Part shown: positions 1 to 8,579 of the stretch, piece by piece
Position numbering within the stretch: the stretch's first letter is position 1
How the letters are laid out: each line of letters opens with the position of its first letter
Source of the DNA: an uncultured Clostridia bacterium
GTDB taxonomy: Bacteria; Bacillota; Clostridia; TANB77; CAG-508
Assembly (NCBI GenBank): GCA_934119935.1
Contig: CAKOSX010000001.1
Location: 248,001 to 312,000, forward strand
Direction: 5' to 3'
DNA length: 64,000 nucleotides
The notes under the pieces: generated by a model
Told to the model about the DNA's origin: nothing
Seen by the model: the letters and a program-made list of their open reading frames with translations, nothing else
The model's database searches: none
Position numbers and translations under genes: made by a program

Positions 1-605
1 GTAGATTAGCACAAAAAGCAAGAGCTGCAGGTATGCATTTAGTAATTGCTACACAGCGTCCATCTGTTGATGTTGTTACAGGATTGATAAAGGCAAATGT
101 TCCATCTAGAATTGCGTTTGCGGTTTCTTCACAAGTTGATTCTAGAACAATTCTAGACCAAGTTGGAGCAGAAAAATTGCTTGGAAAAGGTGATATGCTA
201 TTCTTCCCAACAGGAGCTCCAAAGCCTGTTAGAATTCAAGGCGCATTCATATCTGATAAAGAAGTTGAAAAACTTGTAAACTTTGTAAAGGCAAATGGTG
301 AAACTACATACAGAGATGATATTACAGAATACATTGAAAAGGCTAATACAACAGATAAGGAGATTGATGAAGGAGCATTAGACGATGACGAAACAGATCC
401 ACTTTTGAATGATGCAATAGAAACAGTAATTGAAACAGGACAAGCATCAACATCATTTATACAGAGAAGATTTAAAGTAGGTTATGCGAGAGCCGGAAGA
501 ATAATAGACCAAATGGAAGAACGTGGAATTATTTCTGGGTATCAAGGAAGCAAGCCAAGAGAAGTACTTATGACAAAAGAACGTTGGGAAGAACTTAATT
601 CATAA
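1..605 (+). CDS. ftsK: DNA translocase FtsK/SpoIIIE, C-terminal part (5' end outside window)
   Basis: This is the last ~200 residues of a septal DNA translocase, which pumps chromosomal DNA through the closing septum. The reading frame is open from base 3, so the gene starts upstream. The end of the RecA-like motor is visible (IATQRPSVDVVTG, then the RIAFAVSSQVDSRTILD and GAEKLLGKGDMLF stretches typical of the family). An acidic linker follows, and then the gamma winged-helix domain that reads KOPS/SRS-type polarity sequences (ARAGRIIDQMEERGIISG, then KPREVL). SpoIIIE and FtsK cannot be separated from this fragment. The gene lies 24 bp ahead of the next + strand gene. It is not a conjugative coupling protein: the gamma domain argues for the chromosomal type. 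Confidence 0.95.
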   Translation, partial: RLAQKARAAGMHLVIATQRPSVDVVTGLIKANVPSRIAFAVSSQVDSRTILDQVGAEKLLGKGDMLFFPTGAPKPVRIQGAFISDKEVEKLVNFVKANGETTYRDDITEYIEKANTTDKEIDEGALDDDETDPLLNDAIETVIETGQASTSFIQRRFKVGYARAGRIIDQMEERGIISGYQGSKPREVLMTKERWEELNS

Positions 606-629
606 AAATATGCAAAGGAAGAAGAATAG

Positions 630-2192
630 ATGAAAATATTTTCTAAAATCACTTCTAATGAGTATAATAACAGATTAGAAAAAATATTGGAGAATAAGCC
701 ATTTGATGAGGATGTAAAGAATTTGTTATTAAGCATGCTTTACAAAATTGAGAATGGCTATAAAGACTATATAAAGGTAAAGTACAATGCAATTTCGAAA
801 GATCAGTTTATGGAAAAACTACTAAATATAATAGCAGAAGAATGTTACGAACTAAACGTTGTAACGCCACAGACTGATGAAAGTAAGCCATTAGAAAATG
901 AAAAAACAGTATGTATAGTTGATGCATATAATGGTTCAATATTAGTATATGCAAATGAGGAAGACATATTGTACTCATTAATAGAAATGGATTTAATGTA
1001 TGGAAGATTGAAGAAAAATAAGAAAAAAGAAAAAGAAGAGTGGTATTTAAAAAAGGCTATACAAGAATTTTTTATACAAGGAAATTGCATAGATTATTGT
1101 GAAACAATAAGGGATTTTGATGGATGGTCATGGAACAATAGTATAAAAAGCGTACATGATATGGAAGTTAACCTTGTGTTCCAAAACATTATGATGCTGG
1201 AACTAAAAAGTGAAGACTTTGAAAATGCTAGCTATGTACATTTAAATAGTGGCAATGAGCTATACAGGTTACTTTATATAATAATACTGACATTGATAGC
1301 AGAAAAAAACGAGAACATGAAAATGCAAATTATAAACAGAAAAAAAGAAACATCAGAAATGTTAGATTTAATGAAGGAAAAGGTTGCATTTTTAAACAAG
1401 ATTACAGAAGAAAAAAAGTCGATTTTTGATGAGATTCGTAGAATAGATGAAATATTAAACGACAAGGAGAAACTTAGAACAGAATACTATAAAAGAAATG
1501 CAAAATTGGCTAACAAAGATAAGATATTTAGTGTGAGCTTTTTAGCAGACATAATGGAAAACGAACGAGAAGAAAAAATGAAGGAACTAAAGGAATTAAA
1601 TGAATTCCTTGATCCAAGAAATTATGCTGTAAAAAAACAAATTATTGAAAATGAAAATTATGTACTAGAAACAGTTGTAGAAGATTTAAAGAATTCAGAA
1701 AATAAACATACAACCATAATAAGTTTGCAGGAGAATTTCTTATATGAATTTTCTAAAAAAATAGAAAAAAATATAGATAACAAGGAGTCACTAAGAAGTT
1801 TGATATATGAGTTTAGATACTATTGCTTAATTCCAATTTCAAAAAAAGAAAATATAAGCGATGTATCAGAAATTAGTGAATCTATTCAAAAGGTAATGAA
1901 TACTATTATTGATAATAGCATAGATAAAGAATTAATTACAAACTTTTCGAATAGTGCAAGCCTTTGTTATACTATACTTAAGCATATTTTTGAGACAAAG
2001 ATAATAGATTTAGAAGAAATAAAAATAAAAATAAATAACATAAAAGAAGAAAAATATTTAAACGAAGTAAAAAACAAAATTGCAATAAGCATATACGATT
2101 CAAAAGAAACAGAAAGTATATATGAAGAGACGGTACTAAATTTAAAACAATTAAATGTGAGAATAAATAAGAAAATACCATTGTTTTTATGA
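630..2192 (+). CDS. Hypothetical coiled-coil protein
   Basis: I do not recognise this 520-residue protein. It has no signal peptide, membrane segment or known catalytic motif. The N-terminal half is probably a small alpha/beta fold (residues ~70-130). Residues ~250-390 are Lys/Glu-rich with heptad-like spacing and are very likely coiled coil. The C-terminal third is helical and charged. It starts 24 bp after ftsK behind a GGAAGAAG-type binding site and ends 24 bp before the beta-CASP nuclease gene, so it is probably cotranscribed with both. A cytosolic structural or adaptor role would fit, but no function can be read from the sequence. Confidence 0.8.
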   Translation: MKIFSKITSNEYNNRLEKILENKPFDEDVKNLLLSMLYKIENGYKDYIKVKYNAISKDQFMEKLLNIIAEECYELNVVTPQTDESKPLENEKTVCIVDAYNGSILVYANEEDILYSLIEMDLMYGRLKKNKKKEKEEWYLKKAIQEFFIQGNCIDYCETIRDFDGWSWNNSIKSVHDMEVNLVFQNIMMLELKSEDFENASYVHLNSGNELYRLLYIIILTLIAEKNENMKMQIINRKKETSEMLDLMKEKVAFLNKITEEKKSIFDEIRRIDEILNDKEKLRTEYYKRNAKLANKDKIFSVSFLADIMENEREEKMKELKELNEFLDPRNYAVKKQIIENENYVLETVVEDLKNSENKHTTIISLQENFLYEFSKKIEKNIDNKESLRSLIYEFRYYCLIPISKKENISDVSEISESIQKVMNTIIDNSIDKELITNFSNSASLCYTILKHIFETKIIDLEEIKIKINNIKEEKYLNEVKNKIAISIYDSKETESIYEETVLNLKQLNVRINKKIPLFL

Positions 2193-2216
2193 AAAATACT
2201 GAAGGGAGAAAAACAA

Positions 2217-3869
2217 ATGAACATAACTTTTTTAGGTGCAACTAAAACTGTAACAGGCTCAAACTTTTTAGTAGAAGGGGCTGGAAAAAAATTCTTAGTT
2301 GATTGCGGAATGTATCAGGGAAAAGCTGCAGAAGAAATGGAAAATGAAGCTCCATTTTTATATAATCCAGAAGAAATAGACTTTATGCTATTAACACATG
2401 CACATATAGACCATTCTGGAAGAATCCCAAAATTATATAACGAAGGATTCCGTGCTCCAATATATGCCACAAAAGCAACATGTGATTTGTGTGCAATTAT
2501 GTTGCCTGATAGTGGACATATTCAAGAGCAAGAAAATGAATGGAAAAATAACAAGAGAAAGAGAAAGGGATTAAAACAACGTCCACCATTATACACTGCA
2601 GAAGATGCAACAAAATGTTTAGAAGTATTTAAACCTGTAAAATACGATGAAATTATAGATATTGATCAAAATATTCACGTAAGATTTAATGATGCAGGAC
2701 ATATGCTTGGTTCAGCAATTATAGAGGTTTGGGTAACTGAAAATGAAAAAACCACAAAAGCAGTATTCTCAGGCGATCTAGGAAATAACGATATTCCACT
2801 ATTATCTGAACCAACTATGATAGAAGATGCTGATTACTTAGTAATGGAATCAACATATGGAGACAGACTTCATGTTGGAACTAAAGATAAGGCAAAGGTT
2901 TTCTTGGATATTGTATCTGAAACACTAGATAATGGTGGAACAGTTGTAATACCATCGTTTGCAGTTGGAAGAACGCAAGAAATATTATATGAATTAAATA
3001 TGATAAAAGAAGAAAGAAGCAAGGATCCAAATTTCCAAGAAGAATATGAAAAATTAATGAGAGTGCCTGTATATGTAGATAGTCCACTTGCTATTTCTGC
3101 TACGGAAGTATTTAAAGAAAATGAAGACTTGTTTGATGATGAGACAAAAGCAATAATGGAAAGAGGAGATAATCCTCTGGAATTTCCTGGATTAAAATTT
3201 ACAAGAACGGCAGATGAATCTAAGTCATTAAATGAAAGAGATGAGCCATCTATAATTATATCTGCCAGTGGAATGTGTGAGGTTGGAAGAATAAAACACC
3301 ACCTAAAGCATAATATTTGGAATCCTAAGAGTACAATTTTATTTGTAGGATATCAGGCTCCGGGAACGCTGGGAAGAACTATAGTAGATGGTGCGAAGAC
3401 AGTGAAAATATTCGGAGAGGAATTTAGCGTAAGAGCTAGAATAGAGTATATAGAAGGATATTCTGGACATGCAGATCAAGAATGGTTACTAAACTTTGTA
3501 TATTCATTCATTAAAAAACCTAAACACATATTTTTAGTCCATGGAGAACCAAAAGGACAGATGGTTCTAAAAGATAAAATAGTAGAAACAGCCAATATTC
3601 CTGTTACTATTCCAGGGTTTGGCGAAAAATACACATTAGATGAAAACTTAAAGGTAGAAAGCAATTACAATCAACCTGGAAAAGAGCGTTATTTAAGATT
3701 AGAAGTATTAGACAGAATGGAAACCTTACAAGAAGAAATAGAAGACATGAAGAATATCATAAAAGAGGATATTTTGTCTAAAGAAAGAAATGATGAGGAC
3801 GTTCAAAAAATAAATGAGAAAATAAAAGAACTAGAGAGAAAAATTGTAGATATTATCGAAAATAGTTAA
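2217..3869 (+). CDS. MBL-fold beta-CASP ribonuclease-like protein
   Basis: This 550-residue protein is a metallo-beta-lactamase-fold hydrolase of the beta-CASP group, which cleaves or trims RNA in the cytosol. The zinc-binding HAHIDHSGRIPKL motif lies near residue 61. Further metal ligands sit in DAGHMLGSA and FSGDLG. The beta-CASP part follows (VDSPLAISATEVF, SASGMCEVGRIKHH), and the RNA-specificity region ends in GYSGHADQ with its terminal histidine. Residues ~500-550 form an extra charged coiled-coil tail. The protein resembles the YSH1/CPSF-like single-chain bacterial enzymes more than RNase J. A binding site (GAAGGGAG) precedes the ATG. The exact substrate is unknown. Confidence 0.9.
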   Translation: MNITFLGATKTVTGSNFLVEGAGKKFLVDCGMYQGKAAEEMENEAPFLYNPEEIDFMLLTHAHIDHSGRIPKLYNEGFRAPIYATKATCDLCAIMLPDSGHIQEQENEWKNNKRKRKGLKQRPPLYTAEDATKCLEVFKPVKYDEIIDIDQNIHVRFNDAGHMLGSAIIEVWVTENEKTTKAVFSGDLGNNDIPLLSEPTMIEDADYLVMESTYGDRLHVGTKDKAKVFLDIVSETLDNGGTVVIPSFAVGRTQEILYELNMIKEERSKDPNFQEEYEKLMRVPVYVDSPLAISATEVFKENEDLFDDETKAIMERGDNPLEFPGLKFTRTADESKSLNERDEPSIIISASGMCEVGRIKHHLKHNIWNPKSTILFVGYQAPGTLGRTIVDGAKTVKIFGEEFSVRARIEYIEGYSGHADQEWLLNFVYSFIKKPKHIFLVHGEPKGQMVLKDKIVETANIPVTIPGFGEKYTLDENLKVESNYNQPGKERYLRLEVLDRMETLQEEIEDMKNIIKEDILSKERNDEDVQKINEKIKELERKIVDIIENS

Positions 3870-3881
3870 AAGGAGAAGCCA

Positions 3882-5852
3882 ATGAGTAATAAATTTTTTA
3901 ATGATGCAGTTATAGGAAATAAAAATGTAAGAGCTTCATATAGCAGTACAGGAGAATTACTAAGGGCATATTATCCAAACGTGGATTTTAAGCAATTTAT
4001 AGACTTTTTCCACGTTGGATTAAAAATTAATGATTCGGCAATTGTATATTTACACAAAGATATAAATAACAAATATAATCAATATTACACAGAAGATACA
4101 AATATATTAAACACGGAAATTGAAAATACATATTTCAACCTAAAAATAAGACAGACTGATTTTGTGTTGATAAAAGAAAATATAATTGCCAAAAGATATA
4201 CATTTGTGAATGGAAATAAGTTAGATTTAGACTTGAGTTTTCTAGTGCGTTCTAAATTGCATTCAAATGATAATAATATGGTTTCCGGCAGAATTATAGA
4301 CAATGGATTGATTCAATATAATCACGATTTTTCTTTTTGCTTGTTTGCTAATAAGGATATTTCTGGGCACAGAATTAACGATGTAGAAAACTATTTTAAA
4401 GGTGCAGTACTAACTGATAAAGATTATATTGGAATGTCGAATGATTCTGCAATAAGCTACAAATTGGGAGTAATAAAGCCAGGTGATCAAATCGACTTTA
4501 CATTGTATATATACCTTGAAAATAATAAAAATGTAAAAAATACAGAAGAATTGGAAGAAAAAATAGATTCATATAAAAAAATCGATGTGAATAAAGAATA
4601 TGCACAAGCCAAGAGATACTGGACTAATTATTTAGAAAAACATGATGGATTAAACATAAAAGAACAGAATAGTCAAATTGTAAATGCAAGAGTTAAACAA
4701 ATATATAATAGAACAATATTATTATTTCCATTGCTATTAAATGAAGAAACAGGTGGAGTTTCGGCAACAATAGAAGTCGATGAAAATAGGGAGAGAAGTG
4801 GAAGGTACTCGTATTGTTGGACAAGGGATGCTGTATTCATAACCAAAGCATTTGATGAGTTGAATATGAAAAAAGAAACAGAAAAATTCTATGAATCATT
4901 CTGCAAAAAAACTCAAAGCAAGAATGGAATGTGGGAGCAAAGATTCTACACAGATGGAACTCTAGCTCCATGTTGGGGATACCAAATAGATGAGACAGCA
5001 AGTGTTATTTATGGGATATATGAACATTATAATACAACAAAAGAACAGAAATTTTTACTTGACAATCTTAAGATGTGTGAAAATGCATTACATTTCTTAC
5101 TTAAATACTTGGAAAATTTATTCGATGAAAAGGAAGAAAAAGATTTAGTAAAAAAAGAAATAATCGAAAAAGTGATAGAAGAAGGCAGGCAAAAAGACCA
5201 AGTATACAAACATGAGAGCTATGACTTATGGGAAATGAATGAGGGAGTTCATTTGTATTCAATAGCCAGCATATATGGAGCACTAAAAGCAATGCTGGGA
5301 ATATATGAACAAGTAAAAGGCAAGTATGAAAATAATAGATTAAAATTGGAACAAATATCGAAAAATATTGCTAAAATTAATGATGAAATAAATAATATAA
5401 AGAAATTTGTGGAAGAAAATCTTTATAACGAAAATACAAAAGTGCTTAAGAGAAACACAAAAGACGAGAAGATGGACGTGAGCATGATAGGTGCCGTTTA
5501 TCCATTCGAATTGATGGGAGAAAACGAGAAAAAAGTGTTGAATACAGTCGAAAAGATTAATTTAACATTGCGTACATATACGGGAGGCTACCTAAGATTT
5601 GAACAAGATAGCTATATAGAAGGTGTTTGCCCTTGGCCAGTTACAACATTATGGATGGCTATGTATTATTTGAAGACGGGCAATAAGCAGAAAGCACAAG
5701 AATGCTTTAATTTTGTAACAAATGGAACATCTGCGTTAGGATTCATACCAGAGCAGGTAGATAACAACACTATGAAGCCAAGTTGGATAATTGGTTTGGG
5801 ATGGTCACATGCAATGTATATAATAACATTAGCTGAAATGTTGAAAAAATAG
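3882..5852 (+). CDS. Glycoside hydrolase family 15 protein (glucoamylase-like)
   Basis: This 656-residue protein has the GH15 layout: an N-terminal beta-sandwich (residues ~1-250), a linker, and an (alpha/alpha)6 barrel. YCWTRDAVF near residue 312 is the hallmark substrate-binding loop. LWEMNEGVHLYS near residue 449 carries a likely catalytic glutamate. CPWPVTTLWMAMYYL and the final GLGWSHAMYI match the end of the barrel. There is no signal peptide, so it should act on intracellular alpha-glucans such as glycogen or maltodextrin. The gene follows the nuclease gene by 12 bp with its own AAGGAG site. Substrate specificity (glucan, trehalose or other) cannot be decided from the sequence. Confidence 0.87.
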   Translation: MSNKFFNDAVIGNKNVRASYSSTGELLRAYYPNVDFKQFIDFFHVGLKINDSAIVYLHKDINNKYNQYYTEDTNILNTEIENTYFNLKIRQTDFVLIKENIIAKRYTFVNGNKLDLDLSFLVRSKLHSNDNNMVSGRIIDNGLIQYNHDFSFCLFANKDISGHRINDVENYFKGAVLTDKDYIGMSNDSAISYKLGVIKPGDQIDFTLYIYLENNKNVKNTEELEEKIDSYKKIDVNKEYAQAKRYWTNYLEKHDGLNIKEQNSQIVNARVKQIYNRTILLFPLLLNEETGGVSATIEVDENRERSGRYSYCWTRDAVFITKAFDELNMKKETEKFYESFCKKTQSKNGMWEQRFYTDGTLAPCWGYQIDETASVIYGIYEHYNTTKEQKFLLDNLKMCENALHFLLKYLENLFDEKEEKDLVKKEIIEKVIEEGRQKDQVYKHESYDLWEMNEGVHLYSIASIYGALKAMLGIYEQVKGKYENNRLKLEQISKNIAKINDEINNIKKFVEENLYNENTKVLKRNTKDEKMDVSMIGAVYPFELMGENEKKVLNTVEKINLTLRTYTGGYLRFEQDSYIEGVCPWPVTTLWMAMYYLKTGNKQKAQECFNFVTNGTSALGFIPEQVDNNTMKPSWIIGLGWSHAMYIITLAEMLKK

Positions 5853-5903
5853 AAGAAAAATGTTAAAATAAAAAAGAAGAAAAATAGAACATAAGGAAGG
5901 AAT

Positions 5904-6026
5904 ATGATAATTATGGCAAAGAAACATGAGGCTGGAAAGATATTTGTAAAAGTAATGGCAGCACTTCTAGCAGTATTGATGGTATTAGCAGTGTCTGCAA
6001 CACTTATATATTACTTAATGCACTAA
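5904..6026 (+). CDS. Small single-pass membrane protein
   Basis: A 40-residue ORF reads MIIMAKKHEAGKIF and then one hydrophobic helix (residues ~17-38) ending in YYLMH. An AAGGAAGG site lies 3 nt before the first ATG. A second in-frame ATG at 5913 has 12 nt spacing, so either start is possible. Basic residues before the helix predict a cytosolic N-terminus. Its size and pattern (MAKK followed by one helix) resemble other orphan small membrane proteins of Bacillota, but I cannot name it. It lies between the GH15 gene and cdaA and is followed by an imperfect hairpin. Confidence 0.55.
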   Translation: MIIMAKKHEAGKIFVKVMAALLAVLMVLAVSATLIYYLMH

Positions 6027-6031
6027 TAAAA

Positions 6032-6079
6032 ATTTAACGTTGCTTAAATTTCAGAAATGGAGTTTAACAACGTTTAAAT
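6032..6079 (+). promoter_or_regulatory. Imperfect hairpin upstream of cdaA
   Basis: ATTTAACGTTG at 6032-6042 pairs with CAACGTTTAAAT at 6068-6079, with a one-base bulge and a 25-nt loop. Only four T residues follow, so it is a weak terminator candidate for the small upstream gene. It could equally be a structured leader of cdaA, whose start is 32 bp away. Confidence 0.35.
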
Positions 6080-6110
6080 GTTTTAGAGAAAGTAGAAAGG
6101 AAAGCAAAAA

Positions 6111-7061
6111 ATGAAGGAAAATTTCATAACAAGCATAGTATCAACATGGGGAAATAGTATATCTGAATATTTTAGATTATTGCAAGAATATCCAATCAAG
6201 TTAGTATCTTTAATTTTAGATTTAGCAATAGTAATTTTTATAGTTGTAAAAGTATTTAAAATAGCAAAAGGATCAAGAGCATTGCAACTAATAAAAGGAA
6301 TAATTTTGTTTATTCTTATAACATGGCTTAGTGGAATATTTAATTTGACAATAGTTCATTCTATTTTGACGGCATTCTTGCCATCAGGAGTAATTGCATT
6401 AGTTGTAATATTTCAACCAGAAATAAGGAGAGGCTTAGAGCAGATTGGAACAAATAAATTCACAAATCTATTTGGAATGGACAAGAGCATAGAAACTAAA
6501 ACGAGGGAAGACATATACAAAATTGTAATTGCGGTAGAAGAACTTGCAAAAACAAAAACAGGAGCATTAATTGTAATACAAAGAGACATCAGCTTAAGCG
6601 ATATTGTATCAACAGGTATAGAGATGAATTCTGAAATATCTCCACAATTATTGGTAAATATATTTGTGCCAAAGACTCCATTACATGATGGTGCGGTTGT
6701 AATTAACAATAATAGAATTGCAGCAGCAGCATGTATATTGCCACTTGCAAATAACACCGATATTTCTAAAGAATTAGGAACAAGACACAGAGCAGCGGTG
6801 GGAATATCTAAAGAATATGATGCAATTGCAGTAGTTGTATCAGAAGAATCTGGAAAGATATCGATTGCAAAAGATGGAACTCTAATTGTAGATGTTAAAG
6901 AAGATGCTTTGAAAAAAATATTAATAAAAAATATTATAACAAATAGATTAGACGATAAAGAAAAGAATAAATTAGCAAGATTGAAGAATATTCAAGAGCT
7001 AAAGAAAAAAGATAAAGAAGAGAGCAAAGAAAATACAGAAAATAAGGAAGCAGACAAATAA
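6111..7061 (+). CDS. cdaA: Diadenylate cyclase CdaA (c-di-AMP synthase)
   Basis: The protein makes cyclic di-AMP from two ATP at the membrane; this messenger controls potassium and osmolyte balance in Bacillota. Three hydrophobic helices lie in residues ~28-105. The DisA_N catalytic domain follows, with LHDGAVVINNNRIAAAACILP (DGA near residue 193) and GTRHRAAVG (RHR near residue 225), both intact. The 316 residues exceed the usual ~270 because of a Lys/Glu-rich tail after residue 285. In most Bacillota cdaA is followed by cdaR (ybbR) and glmM. Here truA starts one base after its stop codon, and no ybbR domain gene is in the window. Confidence 0.95.
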   Translation: MKENFITSIVSTWGNSISEYFRLLQEYPIKLVSLILDLAIVIFIVVKVFKIAKGSRALQLIKGIILFILITWLSGIFNLTIVHSILTAFLPSGVIALVVIFQPEIRRGLEQIGTNKFTNLFGMDKSIETKTREDIYKIVIAVEELAKTKTGALIVIQRDISLSDIVSTGIEMNSEISPQLLVNIFVPKTPLHDGAVVINNNRIAAAACILPLANNTDISKELGTRHRAAVGISKEYDAIAVVVSEESGKISIAKDGTLIVDVKEDALKKILIKNIITNRLDDKEKNKLARLKNIQELKKKDKEESKENTENKEADK

Positions 7062-7062
7062 T

Positions 7063-7800
7063 ATGAGAAATATAAGACTTACCATAGAATATGATGGCAA
7101 ATGTTATAATGGCTGGCAAAAACAACCAGATAAATTAAACATTCAAGGAGAAATAGAAAGAGCAATATTTAACATAACAAAAGAAGAAGTAGACCTTATA
7201 GGCTCGGGAAGAACCGATGCTGGAGTGCATGCATTAGGTCAAATTGCAAACTTTAAAACGAACTCTAATATGCCAATAGAAAAAATGGCAATAGCAATAA
7301 ATTCTCAATTAAAAAATAGTATCATAATAAAAAAAGCGGAAGAAGTCGATGAGAGATTTCATAGCAGATACAATGCAAAACAAAAAACTTACAGGTATGT
7401 TATAAACAATTCCGAATATGGAACAGCAATATATAGAAATTTACAGTACTGCTTTCCAATAAAATTGGATGCGGAGAAGATGAAAGAAGCAGCAAAATAT
7501 TTTGAGGGAGAGCACGATTTTAAAGCCTTTAAGTCAAGTGGAACAAGCGGAAAAAATAGTGTAAGAACAATATATAATGCAGAAGTAAGAAAAGAAGGAG
7601 ACAACATCATAATAGAATTAACTGGAAACGGGTTCTTATACAATATGGTAAGAATAATTTCAGGAACATTATTAGATGTGGGCCTTGGTAAGATACAACC
7701 AGAAGAAATACCAGAAATAATAGAATCAAAAGATAGACAAAGGGCTGGCAGAACACTTCCTGCACATGGTTTGTATTTGGTACAAGTGGTGTATAATTAA
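7063..7800 (+). CDS. truA: tRNA pseudouridine(38-40) synthase TruA
   Basis: TruA isomerises uridines 38-40 in the anticodon arm of tRNAs. The catalytic aspartate (D52) lies in GSGRTDAGVHALGQ. Other family landmarks are RFHSRYNAKQKTYRY, the DFKAF segment and GNGFLYNMVRIISGTL. The length of 245 residues is normal. The ATG follows the cdaA stop after one base, and the binding site lies inside the end of cdaA, so the two genes are probably translationally coupled. Confidence 0.96.
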   Translation: MRNIRLTIEYDGKCYNGWQKQPDKLNIQGEIERAIFNITKEEVDLIGSGRTDAGVHALGQIANFKTNSNMPIEKMAIAINSQLKNSIIIKKAEEVDERFHSRYNAKQKTYRYVINNSEYGTAIYRNLQYCFPIKLDAEKMKEAAKYFEGEHDFKAFKSSGTSGKNSVRTIYNAEVRKEGDNIIIELTGNGFLYNMVRIISGTLLDVGLGKIQPEEIPEIIESKDRQRAGRTLPAHGLYLVQVVYN

Positions 7801-7917
7801 ATTTGAATGTAACGGATAATAGTAAAGATCCATATTATATATAAAAACATAAACGGAAGATCTTAGTTGAAAAACATTCAACGAGTTGATTTTCTTGAGG
7901 AAGGAATGTGATATAAT

Positions 7918-8355
7918 ATGGATTTATTACTATTATTTTTTGCAATACCGTTAGCAGTCATTATATTATCTATTGTTCTACAGAAAATACTTAGATGTCC
8001 TTGGTTGGTAGCAGCAACTTTTTTTGCAATTTTTCTAATAGTTACATTTGCAGTAGGAGATATCAGACTGCTGATTTTTACGTTAGTATATACTATAATC
8101 TCGTATGTTACTGCACTAATTTTTAGGGCAATATGTAATTTTTCTTGCAATGGAATAACATTGAGAAACATAAATGCACGAAATATTAATACAAATACAT
8201 TAATTGCCAATCAAGTGGTAGGAAATGATAATGATGAGATAGATGAAAATAATAATGGATGTGGTTGCTCGTGCGGAAACCGTTGCAGAAACAATTGCAC
8301 ATACAGCTGCAACAGGAATTATAGCAATGGATACAATTGCAGATTTAGAAGATAA
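7918..8355 (+). CDS. Small membrane protein with Cys/Asn-rich tail
   Basis: Residues 1-70 of this 145-residue protein hold three hydrophobic helices. The pattern (CPWLVAATFFAIFLIVTF, then FTLVYTIISYV) resembles the DUF2651 family of small Bacillota membrane proteins; that match is by eye. The last ~40 residues are rich in Asn and contain eight cysteines spaced as GCGCSCGNRC and NCTYSCN. This suggests metal binding or disulfide cross-linking of a soluble tail. The middle segment NITLRNINARNINTNTLIAN-like repeat is Asn/Ile-rich. The binding site (AGGAAGG, 7898-7904) is unusually far from the ATG, 13 nt. Function is unknown. Confidence 0.72.
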   Translation: MDLLLLFFAIPLAVIILSIVLQKILRCPWLVAATFFAIFLIVTFAVGDIRLLIFTLVYTIISYVTALIFRAICNFSCNGITLRNINARNINTNTLIANQVVGNDNDEIDENNNGCGCSCGNRCRNNCTYSCNRNYSNGYNCRFRR

Positions 8356-8388
8356 CCTGGTTGCAATATAAAAAAATATTTAATTGGT

Positions 8389-8431
8389 TGTACAATTTTT
8401 CCTCCGTCCCCGATTTGTACCGATTTGTACA
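8389..8431 (-). repeat. 43-nt palindromic dispersed repeat, copy 1 (reverse orientation)
   Basis: On the - strand this copy reads TGTACAAAT, then a second partial unit, then GGGGACGGAGG, A-rich sequence and ATTGTACA. It has the same length and plan as the copy at 20679-20721 and matches the shorter copy at 51936-51968. TGTACA ends give an inverted repeat, and a 10-bp unit at one end is duplicated (CGATTTGTAC twice on the + strand). The copy lies immediately upstream of the tad-like operon promoter. The GGGGACGG core recalls REP-like elements of Bacillota; that link is an inference. Confidence 0.75.
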
Positions 8432-8435
8432 CGTT

Positions 8436-8465
8436 TTGACCTTTTTATTACAAAAGTGTTACAAT
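8436..8465 (+). promoter_or_regulatory. Promoter candidate P1 of the tad-like operon
   Basis: TTGACC at 8436-8441 and TACAAT at 8460-8465 are separated by 18 bp, a good match to a housekeeping sigma factor. It starts five bases after the palindromic repeat and would give a leader of ~108 nt ahead of the CpaB-like gene. Confidence 0.55.
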
Positions 8466-8499
8466 ATAATTAAACTTAAATTACATGATAAAAATATTA

Positions 8500-8528
8500 T
8501 TGTTTTTAGACGTATTTTGTTGTACAAT
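8500..8528 (+). promoter_or_regulatory. Promoter candidate P2 of the tad-like operon
   Basis: TTGTTT at 8500-8505 and TACAAT at 8523-8528 have an ideal 17-bp spacer. Transcription would start ~45 nt before the ATG at 8580. It may act alone or in tandem with P1. Confidence 0.45.
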
Positions 8529-8579
8529 TATATAAGTAATAATTTTGTCAAAATATTGACATATAGGAGGAAAAAAGGT

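Noticed and set aside
7909..7917. TGATATAAT, an extended -10 element directly before the ATG at 7918
   Set aside because: Transcription would begin inside the coding region with no alternative start nearby. The sequence is more likely coincidental.
8361..8579. A longer N-terminus of the CpaB-like protein
   Set aside because: It would run through the palindromic repeat and two promoter candidates and lacks a binding site. ATG 8580 has AGGAGG at ideal distance.
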